Shown: positions 21,452 to 30,445 of the stretch, piece by piece
How positions within the stretch are numbered: the first letter of the stretch is position 1
How the letters are laid out: every line of letters begins with the position of its first letter
From: Noviherbaspirillum autotrophicum
GTDB taxonomy: Bacteria; Pseudomonadota; Gammaproteobacteria; Burkholderiales; Burkholderiaceae_D
Assembly (NCBI RefSeq): GCF_000818395.1
Contig: NZ_JWJG01000028.1
Location: forward strand, 5,063,062-5,127,061
Length of the DNA: 64,000 nucleotides
Direction of reading: 5' to 3'
Program-made: the position numbers and the translations under genes
The notes under the pieces: model-generated
Told to the model about the DNA's origin: nothing
The model's input: the letters and a program-made list of their open reading frames with translations, nothing else
The model's database searches: none

Positions 21452-23761
21452 TTATATCGCCGTCAGCGCGCCAGGCTTGATCTTCGATTCCAGCGCCTTT
21501 CCCTTGCGAGCGCGCTTGCCGATATGCTCGGCCAGCGCCGACGCCGACAGGTTCAGCTGCTGCGCCTTGCCGCCGCGCCCGATGCCGGACACGGTCACCC
21601 CTTTCTGGCTGATCGGCTGGGTGGCCACCAGTTTCTCGTTCTTCTCCAGCTCCATCAGGATCACGCCGCGGCCGCCGCCGGATAGCGTCTTGATTTCATC
21701 CAGGCCGAACACCAGCAGGCGTCCTTTCTCGGACAGGCAGGCAATCGCGCTGGCATTGTCAGCGACCACGCGCGGCGCCAGCGGCTCGTCGCCTTCATCG
21801 AGCGTGATGAAGGCCTTGCCGGCCTTGATGCGGCTGACCATGTCGCCGGCCCTGGCAGTGAAGCCATAACCGGCCGTCGACGCCAGCAGCAATGGCGTGT
21901 CGGCCGGCCCCGCGAAGTAGTGCAGCAAGCGCGTGCCGCTGGCCAGTTCCACCAGGGTCGTCACCGGCACGCCGTCGCCGCGCGCGCCCGGCAGGGCCGA
22001 TACCGCCATTGAATAGATGCGGCCGTTGGAGCCGAACGCGAGCAGGGTGTCGACCGTGCGGCACTCGAAGGTGCCGTACAGGCTGTCGCCGGCCTTGAAG
22101 GTAAACTGCGCGGGATCGTGGCCGTGGCCGGTACGCGCGCGCACCCAGCCTTTTTGCGAGATCACCACCGTGACCGGCTCGTCGATCACCTTCTGTTCGA
22201 TGCTGGCGCGTTCCGCTTCCTCGATCAGCGTGCGGCGCGCGTCGCCGAACTGCTTGGCGTCGCCTTCGATTTCCTTGATCACCAGCTTCTTCATCGACGC
22301 CGGGTTGTCGAGCAAGTCGTGCAGCGTTTCCTTTTCCTTGCGCAGCTCGGACAGCTCCTGCTGGATCTTGATTGCTTCCAGTCGTGCCAACTGGCGCAGT
22401 CGGATTTCGAGAATGTCTTCGGCCTGCCGGTCGGACAATTTGAACGCCTGCATCAGCGCCGGTTTCGGCTCGTCCGATTCGCGGATGATCTTGATCACCT
22501 TGTCGATGTTCAGCAGCACCGCCTCGCGGCCTTCCAGGATGTGGATGCGGTCGTCGACCTTCTGCAGCCTGAATTGCGTGCGGCGCGTGATCGTGACAAA
22601 GCGGAAATCGATCCACTCGCGCAGGATCTGGCCCAGGCCCTTCTGGCGCGGGCGGCCGTCGCCGCCGATCATCACCAGGTTGAGCGACGCGCCCGACTCC
22701 AGCGAGGTATTCGCCAGCAGGATGTTCATGAACTCGGTCTGATCCTGGTTCTTCGACTTCGGTTCGAGCACCAGGCGCACCGGCGCATCCTTTCCGGATT
22801 CGTCGCGCACCGTGTCGAGCACCGACAGGATCATCTGCTTTTGCGCCAGCTGTTCCGGCAGCAGCGACTTCTTGCCAGCCTTGACCTTCGGGTTGGTCAG
22901 CTCCTCGATTTCTTCCAGCACCTTTTGCGAGGACGTTCCCGGTGGCAGTTCCGTCACCACCGCTTGCCACTGCCCGCGCGCCAGGTCTTCGATCTTCCAG
23001 CGCGCGCGCACCTTCAGCGTGCCGCGCCCGTTTTCATACATTTCGGAAATCGTGGAAGTCGGCGTGATGATCTGCCCGCCGCCCGGGAAGTCCGGGCCGG
23101 GAATGTAGGCCATAAGGTCGGCATGCGACAGGTTCGGGTTGCGGATCAGCGCGACCGCCGCCTTTGCCACTTCCGTCAGGTTATGCGACGGGATCTCGGT
23201 CGCCAGACCGACCGCGATGCCGGAGGCGCCGTTGAGCAGCACGAACGGCAGACGCGCGGGCAGCAGTTTTGGCTCCTCGGCCGTGCCGTCGTAGTTCGGC
23301 TGGAAATCGACGGTGCCCATGTCGATTTCATCGAGCAGCAATCTGGAGATCGGCGTCAGGCGTGCTTCGGTGTAGCGCATCGCCGCCGCACCGTCGCCGT
23401 CGCGCGAGCCGAAGTTGCCCTGACCGTCGATCAGCGGATAGCGCAGCGAGAAATCCTGCGCCATGCGCACCAGCGCGTCGTACACCGACTGGTCGCCGTG
23501 CGGATGCAGCTTGCCGAGCACGTCGCCCACCACCGCGGCGGATTTGCGCGGCTTGGCGGTCGCGTTCAGGCCGAGCTCATGCATCGCATACAGGATGCGC
23601 CGCTGCACCGGCTTCTGGCCGTCGGCCACGTCCGGCAGCGCGCGTCCCTTGACCACCGAGATTGCGTAATCGAGGTAGGCGCGTTCGGCAAAGGTCGCCA
23701 GCGTCAGCGATTCGCCGTCGCCCGACGGCATTTCATCAAACAGGGAAGCTTGTTCAGTCAT
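21452..23761 (-). CDS. parC: DNA topoisomerase IV subunit A
   Basis: A 769-residue ParC. The breakage-reunion domain includes [36 protein letters not shown] and the catalytic tyrosine in [10 protein letters not shown] coiled-coil region ([16 protein letters not shown]) and a shorter C-terminal beta-pinwheel domain follow. With ParE it decatenates daughter chromosomes. The gene is downstream of parE with a lytic transglycosylase in between. The shorter C-terminus separates it from GyrA. Confidence 0.97.
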   Translation of the reverse strand: MTEQASLFDEMPSGDGESLTLATFAERAYLDYAISVVKGRALPDVADGQKPVQRRILYAMHELGLNATAKPRKSAAVVGDVLGKLHPHGDQSVYDALVRMAQDFSLRYPLIDGQGNFGSRDGDGAAAMRYTEARLTPISRLLLDEIDMGTVDFQPNYDGTAEEPKLLPARLPFVLLNGASGIAVGLATEIPSHNLTEVAKAAVALIRNPNLSHADLMAYIPGPDFPGGGQIITPTSTISEMYENGRGTLKVRARWKIEDLARGQWQAVVTELPPGTSSQKVLEEIEELTNPKVKAGKKSLLPEQLAQKQMILSVLDTVRDESGKDAPVRLVLEPKSKNQDQTEFMNILLANTSLESGASLNLVMIGGDGRPRQKGLGQILREWIDFRFVTITRRTQFRLQKVDDRIHILEGREAVLLNIDKVIKIIRESDEPKPALMQAFKLSDRQAEDILEIRLRQLARLEAIKIQQELSELRKEKETLHDLLDNPASMKKLVIKEIEGDAKQFGDARRTLIEEAERASIEQKVIDEPVTVVISQKGWVRARTGHGHDPAQFTFKAGDSLYGTFECRTVDTLLAFGSNGRIYSMAVSALPGARGDGVPVTTLVELASGTRLLHYFAGPADTPLLLASTAGYGFTARAGDMVSRIKAGKAFITLDEGDEPLAPRVVADNASAIACLSEKGRLLVFGLDEIKTLSGGGRGVILMELEKNEKLVATQPISQKGVTVSGIGRGGKAQQLNLSASALAEHIGKRARKGKALESKIKPGALTAI

Positions 23762-23775
23762 TGTGGTTCAGTGAG

Positions 23776-24540
23776 TTATTCGAGTGACGGCGCCGGCATG
23801 CTGCGGCGACCGGGGAGTGTCATGTGAATCCGGCGCGCACCGGATGCGGCATCGGAGAACGCGGCGACGGCGAGTTTTTCGGCCGCCGGCTTATAGAGCT
23901 GGTACAGCTGCTTGACGATCTGCACATAGCCGCGCGTCTCGGGGTAGGGCGGCACCGAGTTGTTGTGCTTCTGCACCGCGCGCTCGCCCGCATTGTAGGA
24001 CGCGATCACCAGCTCCGGGCGGAACGGGAACAGCTTGTGCAGGTCGCGCAGGTAGCGCGCGGCGAGCCGGATATTGGTTTTCGGATCGGCCAGTTTCTGC
24101 TCGATTGTTTTTTTCCTGTCGCCCTGCAGTCCGTAACGCTCGGCGGTGGCCGGCATTACCTGCATCAGGCCGATGGCGCCCTTCGGCGACACCGCGCCCG
24201 GATTGAAACCGGACTCGGCCGCCATGACCGCCTTCAGCAATGCCGGATCGAGCGAGAATTCCTGCGCCGCCTCGTTCAGCAGGGGCTCGTATTTCTTCAG
24301 GTTCGGATGCCGCGACAGGGTATCGGACAGCGGCGCCTTGCCCGAGTCAGGAGTCGGCTGCGGCAATTGCGACGAATCGAAAGGCGCGCTGCCGCGTACG
24401 AACAGCTGGTAGCGCTCGTCGAGCTTTTCGGTCGAAAAATGCGCGGAGCCATCGCTGTCGACATAGCCATAGATATCGGCGCTCGCCACCGAGGAAGCGA
24501 GCGTCAGGCACAGCGCGGCGATGGTTCGCATTATCCGCAT
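23776..24540 (-). CDS. Lytic transglycosylase (SLT domain), exported
   Basis: A 254-residue protein with a signal peptide (MRTIAALCLTLASSVASA), a short N-terminal DUF4124-like stretch (IYGYVDSDGSAHFSTE) and a C-terminal SLT domain. The catalytic glutamate is in LKAVMAAESGFNP and the family motif GAIGLMQVMPATA follows. It cleaves peptidoglycan to anhydromuropeptides in the periplasm. Start chosen at 24540, one base overlapping the parE stop (TGATG), so it is translationally coupled to parE and lies between parE and parC. Confidence 0.92.
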   Translation of the reverse strand: MRIMRTIAALCLTLASSVASADIYGYVDSDGSAHFSTEKLDERYQLFVRGSAPFDSSQLPQPTPDSGKAPLSDTLSRHPNLKKYEPLLNEAAQEFSLDPALLKAVMAAESGFNPGAVSPKGAIGLMQVMPATAERYGLQGDRKKTIEQKLADPKTNIRLAARYLRDLHKLFPFRPELVIASYNAGERAVQKHNNSVPPYPETRGYVQIVKQLYQLYKPAAEKLAVAAFSDAASGARRIHMTLPGRRSMPAPSLE

Positions 24541-26522
24541 CAGATATCGGCTTCGGCCTCGTTGCCGTGTTCTTCCAGCCAGGCGCGCCGCGCGGCGGCC
24601 TCGCCTTTGCCCATCAACATGTTGAAGCGGTTTTCGGATGCGGCCAGATCGAAGTCGCCCAGCGACACCGGCAGCAGGCGCCGCGTATCCGGATTCATGG
24701 TGGTCTCCCACAACTGTTCGGCATTCATTTCGCCCAAGCCTTTGAAGCGCGAGATCGCCCACGAGCCATCCTTCAAGCCATCCTTGCGCAGCTTGTCCTC
24801 GATCGCTTCCAGTTCGCCGTCGTCCAGCGCATACAGCTTTTGCGCCTGCTTCTTGCCGCGCGCCGGCGCGTCGATGCGGTACAGCGGCGGACGCGCCACG
24901 CAGATGTGGCCGCGCGCGATCAGCTGCGGGAAATGCTTGAAAAACAGGGTCAACAGCAGCACCTGGATGTGCGAGCCGTCGACGTCCGCGTCCGACAGGA
25001 TGCAGATCTTGCCATAGCGCAGTCCGGACAAGTCCGGCGTGTCGTTCGGCCCATGCGGATCGACGCCGATCGCCACCGCGATGTCGTGGATTTCATTGTT
25101 GGCGAACAGCCGGTCGCGCTCGGTTTCCCAGGAATTGAGTACTTTGCCGCGCAACGGCAGGATCGCCTGGAACTCCTTGTCGCGGCCCATCTTGGCCGAG
25201 CCGCCTGCCGAGTCGCCCTCGACCAGGAACAATTCGTTGCGCGATACATCGTCCGACTCGCAATCGGTGAGCTTGCCGGGCAAGACCGCCACGCCGGACG
25301 ATTTCTTCTTCTCGACCTTTTGCGCGGAACGCAGGCGCGATTGCGCCTGCTTGATGACCAGTTCGGCCAGCTTCTTGCCGTAGTCGACATGCTGGTTCAG
25401 CCACAATTCCAAGGCCGGGCGAGTAAAGGTTCCCACCAAGCGAACCGCGTCGCGCGAGTTCAGGCGCTCCTTGATCTGGCCCTGGAACTGCGGGTCCAGC
25501 ACTTTGGCGCTCAACACGAACGAGACGCGCGCAAACACGTCTTCCGGCAGCAGCTTCACGCCCTTGGGCAGCATCGAGTGCATTTCGACGAAGCTCTTCA
25601 CTGCACCAAACAAGCCTTCGCGCAGGCCGGCTTCATGGGTGCCGCCGGCCGGGGTCGGAATCAGGTTCACGTAGGATTCGCGCACCACGTTGCCTTCCTC
25701 GGTCCATGCCACCACCCAGGCCGCGCCTTCGCCCTCGGAAAATCCGTCGGCGTCCGCGCTGGCGTACTGCTCGCCTTCGAACAGCGGGATCAGCGGATCG
25801 GCATGCGATGCCTGCGCCAGCGACTCGACCAGATAGCCGCGCAAGCCCTGGTCGTACTGCCAGGTCTGGCTATCGCCGGTTTTCGCATTGGCCAGTGTGA
25901 CTTTCACGCCGGGCAGCAGCACCGCCTTCGAGCGCAGCAGGCGCTGCAGTTCCGCGTTCGGGATGGCGGACGAGTCGAAGTATTTCGCATTCGGCCATAC
26001 CGTGACGCGGGTGCCGGACTTCTTGTCTTCTTTCGTGATCGGGCGCGATTTCAGCTTTTGCACCACGTCGCCGTCGGCGAACACGATCTGGTGCACGCCG
26101 CCTTCGCGCCACACGGTGATGTCCAGTCGCGACGACAGCGCATTGGTGACGGACACGCCGACCCCGTGCAAGCCGCCGGAGAAGGAATAGGCGCCGCCCG
26201 AGCCCTTGTCGAACTTGCCGCCGGCGTGCAGCCGCGTGAACACGATTTCGACGGTCGGCACCTTTTCTTCCGGATGCAGACCAACCGGGATGCCGCGGCC
26301 GTCGTCTTCGACGCTGACGCTGCCATCGGCGTTCAGGGTCACGAGAATATTCTTGCAATAGCCGCCGAGCGCTTCGTCGGAGGCGTTATCGATCACTTCC
26401 TGGATGATGTGCAGCGGGTTCTCGGTGCGGGTGTACATGCCCGGGCGCTGCTTCACCGGCTCCAGGCCCTTCAGGACCCGTATGGAGGCTTCGCTGTAAT
26501 CGGAGGATTTTTTAGTTGCCAT
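24540..26522 (-). CDS. parE: DNA topoisomerase IV subunit B
   Basis: A 660-residue ParE. The GHKL ATPase is at the N-terminus (EVIDNASDEALGGY, DDGRGIPVG, GGLHGVGVSVTNALS). The TOPRIM domain has FLVEGDSAGGSAK and LSDADVDGSHI. The C-terminal part contains RFKGLGEMNAEQLWETTM. With ParC it separates sister chromosomes after replication. First gene of the apparent parE-transglycosylase-parC-HIT transcript. Confidence 0.97.
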   Translation of the reverse strand: MATKKSSDYSEASIRVLKGLEPVKQRPGMYTRTENPLHIIQEVIDNASDEALGGYCKNILVTLNADGSVSVEDDGRGIPVGLHPEEKVPTVEIVFTRLHAGGKFDKGSGGAYSFSGGLHGVGVSVTNALSSRLDITVWREGGVHQIVFADGDVVQKLKSRPITKEDKKSGTRVTVWPNAKYFDSSAIPNAELQRLLRSKAVLLPGVKVTLANAKTGDSQTWQYDQGLRGYLVESLAQASHADPLIPLFEGEQYASADADGFSEGEGAAWVVAWTEEGNVVRESYVNLIPTPAGGTHEAGLREGLFGAVKSFVEMHSMLPKGVKLLPEDVFARVSFVLSAKVLDPQFQGQIKERLNSRDAVRLVGTFTRPALELWLNQHVDYGKKLAELVIKQAQSRLRSAQKVEKKKSSGVAVLPGKLTDCESDDVSRNELFLVEGDSAGGSAKMGRDKEFQAILPLRGKVLNSWETERDRLFANNEIHDIAVAIGVDPHGPNDTPDLSGLRYGKICILSDADVDGSHIQVLLLTLFFKHFPQLIARGHICVARPPLYRIDAPARGKKQAQKLYALDDGELEAIEDKLRKDGLKDGSWAISRFKGLGEMNAEQLWETTMNPDTRRLLPVSLGDFDLAASENRFNMLMGKGEAAARRAWLEEHGNEAEADI

Positions 26523-26864
26523 TAATTGGAGGTGCCAGATGTTCGATTGTTGCTTAAAGGAACGTGCTTAATCAGGGAAGGTATTTAAACACAAATGGAA
26601 ACCACAGCATTCTAATGAAAAAACGATGCCAGACGGCGGGCACGGGGCGATGGCGAAGAACTATCCAGATATGGGCCGATCCGGATCTTCCAAGACGGGC
26701 GCGATATGGCGACATCATGGCATTACTCTCAGGCCCCGGCTGCAAGGCGAGATATTAACGTATTGCTATTCAGTTACAGCCAATGTTGACTGCAGGTAGA
26801 TGGCTCATGAGGATAAAAAATTAATGTGGTGCAACACGTGCGAATCTTTATAGAATGAAACGTC
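26523..26864. other. Intergenic region between parE and the response-regulator-like gene
   Basis: This 342-bp divergent region holds no coding frame I would support. It is more A/T-rich than its flanks. A TTGACT hexamer at 26786-26791 could be a plus-strand -35 element, but no convincing -10 follows at the right distance. TATAGAAT near 26850 is an alternative -10 without a good -35. Confidence 0.4.
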
Positions 26865-27695
26865 ATGTTGATCCATAATTTTCCATTCGCCGTGCGCGTC
26901 ATCGGTTTTTCTCCCGAAGAGGAAGACCGTTTCGACGCGGCTTTTTCGGCCCGGGAGGGCAAGGGCTGCGGCTATTTCCGGCTGGCGCAAGACAATTTGC
27001 AGGATCCGGACATGTACGTCGCCAACGCGAGTCAATTGCGCGCGCTGGTCACCCTGATCGATCTGCGCCCGAGCGATGTGCGCCCGGCCTTGCTTGTCGG
27101 CAGCCCGGAAGTGGACTTGCCCTATCCGCGCATGGAGCGGCCCATTGACTGGCAGCGGCTGGTCGTGGCGCTCGATGAATTGGTGGAAAGGCGCGCCGAC
27201 GCCCTGTCGCGGCTGGAAGCGTCGGATATCGTCAGCGTACCGGAGCGGCGCCGCCGCGACCGCCTCGACCTTGACCTGACCGATCCGGCCGAATATGAAA
27301 AGATGCGCGCCAAGGTGCCTGACAACGGACTGGTGCTGGTGATCGACAAGAATTCCGCGCTGCGCGACTACCTGTCCGACTTGCTGGCGCGGCAGAACGT
27401 GAAGGTGGCCTGGGCCGACGACGAAATGAAGGCGGTCGACATCAGCAAGCAGCATCCGGTTGCGGTGGTCATGATCAATACGTCCACTCCCGGCGTCGAC
27501 CCTTACCGCCTGTGCTGGGCCATCAAGGAAAAGGACTCCCCGGTGCGCATCGCGGTTGTTTTCCTGGTCAGCAAACCGTTTGTCTACGATCTCGAACAGG
27601 CGCGCTACGTCGGCGCGGACGGGTTCCTCAACAAGCCGCTGGCAAGCCAGCACCTGGTCAGCGTACTGAAGAAGTTCATGCCCTTGCCGCGCTAG
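26865..27695 (+). CDS. Response-regulator-like protein with degenerate receiver
   Basis: A 276-residue protein with two parts. The C-terminal part (from about residue 150, GLVLVIDKNSALRDYLSDLLARQ) has the receiver fold. At the phospho-acceptor position it has Asn (VVMINTSTPGVDP) where Asp is normal. The Ser of LVSKPF and the Lys of FLNKPL are kept. The N-terminal part (about residues 8-115) may be a second, more divergent receiver-like domain ending in RPIDWQRLVVALDELVE. There is no DNA-binding or enzymatic output domain. It probably acts by protein-protein contact without normal phosphorylation. No partner kinase lies adjacent. Confidence 0.75.
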   Translation: MLIHNFPFAVRVIGFSPEEEDRFDAAFSAREGKGCGYFRLAQDNLQDPDMYVANASQLRALVTLIDLRPSDVRPALLVGSPEVDLPYPRMERPIDWQRLVVALDELVERRADALSRLEASDIVSVPERRRRDRLDLDLTDPAEYEKMRAKVPDNGLVLVIDKNSALRDYLSDLLARQNVKVAWADDEMKAVDISKQHPVAVVMINTSTPGVDPYRLCWAIKEKDSPVRIAVVFLVSKPFVYDLEQARYVGADGFLNKPLASQHLVSVLKKFMPLPR

Positions 27696-27698
27696 GCG

Positions 27699-28868
27699 CT
27701 ATTTGCTCAGCATCCGCATCCCGCGCTCCAGCCCCTCGATGGTGACCGGGAACATGCGGTTGTTCATGATCTGCCGGATCACGGAAATCGACTGCCGGTA
27801 CTGCCACAGGCTCTCCGGCTCCGGGTTGAGCCAGATGAACTTGGGGAAGGCGCCGGTAAAGCGCTGCAGCCAGACCGCGCCGGCTTCCTCGTTGTTGTAT
27901 TCGACCGAGCCGCCCGGCGCCAGCACTTCGTACGGGCTCATGGTGGCGTCGCCGACGAAGATCAGCTTGGTATCCGGGGTGTACTTGCGCAGCACGTCCC
28001 AGGTCGGGAACTTTTCCGCATGGCGGCGCCGGTTGTTCTTCCACAGGTAGTCGTAGACGCAGTTGTGGAAGTAAAAGAACTCCATGTTCTTGAATTCCGT
28101 CTTTGCCGCCGAAAACAATTCCTCGGTGCGCGCGATGTGGTCGTCCATCGTGCCGCCGACATCCAGCAGCATCAGCACCTTGATGTTGTTCCTGCGCTCG
28201 GGCTGCATCTTGATGTCGAGGTAGCCGGCGTTGCTGGCGGTGGCGCGGATCGTGTCGTCCAGCGCGAATTCCTCCGCCGCGCCTTCGCGCGCGAAGCGGC
28301 GCAGGCGGCGCAGCGCGACCTTGATGTTGCGCGTGCCGAGCTCGCGCTCGTCGTCGTAGTCGCGAAAGGCGCGCGCTTCCCATACTTTCACCGCCGAGCG
28401 GTTGCCGCCCTTGCCGCCGATGCGGATGCCTTCCGGGTTGGTGCCGCCGTTGCCGAAGGGGGAGGTGCCGCCGGTGCCAATCCACCGGTTGCCGCCTTCG
28501 TGGCGCTCCTTCTGCTCCTCCAGCAGTTCCTTCAGGCGATCCATCAGCTTGTCATAGCCGAATTTCTCGATCGCCGCCTTCTGCTCCGGCGTCAGTTCGC
28601 GCTCCAGGCGCTTGGCCAGCCAGTCGAGCGGAATTTCCGGATTCTTCTCGAAGATGGTTTCGATGCCGCGGAAATACAGGCCGAACGCCTTGTCGAACTT
28701 GTCGTAATGCGCTTCGTCCTTGACCAGTGTGGTGCGCGCCAGGAAATAGAAGTCGTCCAGCGAAGGGCTGATGACGTTCTTTTGCATCGCTTCCAGCAGG
28801 ACCAGGAACTCCTTGATCGAGACCGGGATCTTCGCGTCCTTGAGGGTGAAGAAAAAGTCGATTAACAC
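27699..28868 (-). CDS. VWA-domain protein, CoxE/YeaD-like partner of MoxR
   Basis: A 389-residue cytoplasmic protein that starts with GTG. The N-terminal region (LIDFFFTLKDAKIPVSIKEFL) is typical of CoxE-like VWA proteins. A Gly-rich linker lies near residues 125-155, and the von Willebrand A domain follows. The MIDAS-like motif reads LDVGGTMDDH, so the usual DxSxS is DxGxT here. Such proteins work with MoxR AAA ATPases in protein maturation or metal-centre insertion. The MoxR gene lies 0.7 kb upstream in the same direction, separated by a GNAT gene. Confidence 0.9.
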   Translation of the reverse strand: MLIDFFFTLKDAKIPVSIKEFLVLLEAMQKNVISPSLDDFYFLARTTLVKDEAHYDKFDKAFGLYFRGIETIFEKNPEIPLDWLAKRLERELTPEQKAAIEKFGYDKLMDRLKELLEEQKERHEGGNRWIGTGGTSPFGNGGTNPEGIRIGGKGGNRSAVKVWEARAFRDYDDERELGTRNIKVALRRLRRFAREGAAEEFALDDTIRATASNAGYLDIKMQPERRNNIKVLMLLDVGGTMDDHIARTEELFSAAKTEFKNMEFFYFHNCVYDYLWKNNRRRHAEKFPTWDVLRKYTPDTKLIFVGDATMSPYEVLAPGGSVEYNNEEAGAVWLQRFTGAFPKFIWLNPEPESLWQYRQSISVIRQIMNNRMFPVTIEGLERGMRMLSK

Positions 28869-28926
28869 AATAGGGCCTGTTGACGGTTAGTTTGGGAGTG
28901 CGAACGGGTCGTATGCGTTGCAGGCC

Positions 28927-29520
28927 CTAGCCACTCGAATTCAGTTTGTGCTGCAGGTTCGTCTTCACGCCCGGCCATTCATTGCGGATGATGCTGTACA
29001 CCACCGAGTCGCGCACGCGGCCATCCGGCATGATCATGTGGTTGCGCAGCACGCCGTCGCGCTTGGCGCCGAGGCGCTCGATGGCAGACTGGGAACGCTT
29101 GTTGAACCAGTCGGTGCGGAATTCGACTGCGATGCAGCCAAGCGTCTCGAATGCGTGCGCGAGCAGCATCAGCTTGCATTCGGTATTGATGCCGGTGCGC
29201 TGCACCCGTTGCGCATACCAGGTGCCGCCGATTTCCAAGCGCCGGTTGGCCGCATCGATATTCAGATAGCGCGTGCCGCCGACGATTTTTCCGCTCGCAT
29301 TGTCCCGCACCGCAAACGCGAATGCCTGGCCTTGCTCTCGTTGCGCCAAGAGCTGCCCGATATACGCATGCACGGCTTCCGGGCGCGGCACGGTCGTGAA
29401 CCACAGCTTCCACAGTTCGCCGTCGGCAACGGCGAGCTTGATGTCGTCCTCGTGGCAGAACGCAAGCGGTTCGAGTGTCGCATGCCGTCCCGGCAGCGTG
29501 ACTGTTTCGACGAAGGCCAT
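28927..29520 (-). CDS. GNAT-family N-acetyltransferase (RimJ/RimL type)
   Basis: A 197-residue GNAT protein of the Acetyltransf_3 group. IGGTWYAQRVQRTGINTECKLMLL and the EFRTDWFNKRSQSAIERLGAKRDGVLRNH stretch, cited in part, match RimJ/RimL-type enzymes that acetylate protein N-termini or small amines. It sits between moxR (5 bp upstream) and the VWA gene (58 bp downstream), all in one direction, so it is probably in the same operon. Confidence 0.9.
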   Translation of the reverse strand: MAFVETVTLPGRHATLEPLAFCHEDDIKLAVADGELWKLWFTTVPRPEAVHAYIGQLLAQREQGQAFAFAVRDNASGKIVGGTRYLNIDAANRRLEIGGTWYAQRVQRTGINTECKLMLLAHAFETLGCIAVEFRTDWFNKRSQSAIERLGAKRDGVLRNHMIMPDGRVRDSVVYSIIRNEWPGVKTNLQHKLNSSG

Positions 29521-29525
29521 GGCAG

Positions 29526-30380
29526 TCAGCGGTTCGTCCGCGCCATGAACACCAGCCGCTCGAACAGATGCACGTCCTGCTCGTTCTTGAGCAGGGCGCC
29601 GTGCAGCGGCGGCACCGCCAGTTTCGCATCCTGGCTGCGCAGCGCTTCCGGCGGGATGTCTTCGGCCAGCAAGAGCTTCAACCAGTCGATCAGCTCCGAC
29701 GTCGACGGCTTCTTCTTCAATCCGGCGATCTCGCGCACTTCATAGAAAGTCTGCAGGGCTTGCGCCAGCAGCTCCTTTTTCAGGTTCGGAAAGTGGACAT
29801 CGACGATCTGCTCCATCGTGTCCTTGTCCGGGAACTTGATGTAGTGGAAGAAGCAGCGGCGCAGGAAGGCGTCCGGCAATTCCTTCTCGTTGTTGGACGT
29901 GATGATCACCAGCGGGCGGTTCTTTGCCTGCACCATCTCGCGCGTTTCGTAGACATAGAACTCCATGCGGTCGAGCTCGCGCAGCAGATCGTTCGGGAAT
30001 TCGATGTCGGCCTTGTCGATCTCGTCGATCAGCAGCACCACCTGCTGATCGGAAGTGAACGCTTGCCACAGCACGCCCTTGACGATGTAGTTGTGGATGT
30101 CCTTGACGCGTTCATCGCCCAGCTGCGAGTCGCGCAGGCGCGACACTGCATCGTATTCGTACAGGCCCTGCTGCGCCTTGGTGGTGGACTTGATGTGCCA
30201 CTGCAGAAGCGGCATGCCGAGCGCGGCGGCCACTTCCTCGGCCAGCATGGTCTTGCCGGTGCCCGGCTCGCCCTTGATCAACAACGGGCGCTGCAAGGTC
30301 AATGCTGCATTGACGGCGAGTTTCAAATCGTTGGTCGCAACGTAATTCTGGGAACCTTCGAAGCGTGTCTCTTGTCGCAT
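29526..30380 (-). CDS. MoxR-family AAA+ ATPase
   Basis: A 284-residue AAA+ ATPase. Walker A is GEPGTGKTMLAEEVA (about residues 37-51), Walker B is VVLLIDEIDKAD, and sensor 1 lies in PLVIITSNNEKELPDAFLRR. MoxR ATPases pair with VWA-domain partners as chaperones for complex assembly or metal-cofactor insertion. It is the first gene of a MoxR-GNAT-VWA cluster and is divergent from the Gcr-type membrane protein. Confidence 0.94.
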   Translation of the reverse strand: MRQETRFEGSQNYVATNDLKLAVNAALTLQRPLLIKGEPGTGKTMLAEEVAAALGMPLLQWHIKSTTKAQQGLYEYDAVSRLRDSQLGDERVKDIHNYIVKGVLWQAFTSDQQVVLLIDEIDKADIEFPNDLLRELDRMEFYVYETREMVQAKNRPLVIITSNNEKELPDAFLRRCFFHYIKFPDKDTMEQIVDVHFPNLKKELLAQALQTFYEVREIAGLKKKPSTSELIDWLKLLLAEDIPPEALRSQDAKLAVPPLHGALLKNEQDVHLFERLVFMARTNR

Positions 30381-30445
30381 AGCGTTGTATTTTTAAAAAA
30401 AGAAAAGAATAACTTTAAGTATAAGCGAGAAAGGAAGCAGGCCGG

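Noticed and set aside
22118..23827. Open frames antisense to parC
   Set aside because: Shadow coding from GC-rich third positions of parC; the similar frame across 24240-26525 is a shadow of parE. Neither contains a family motif.
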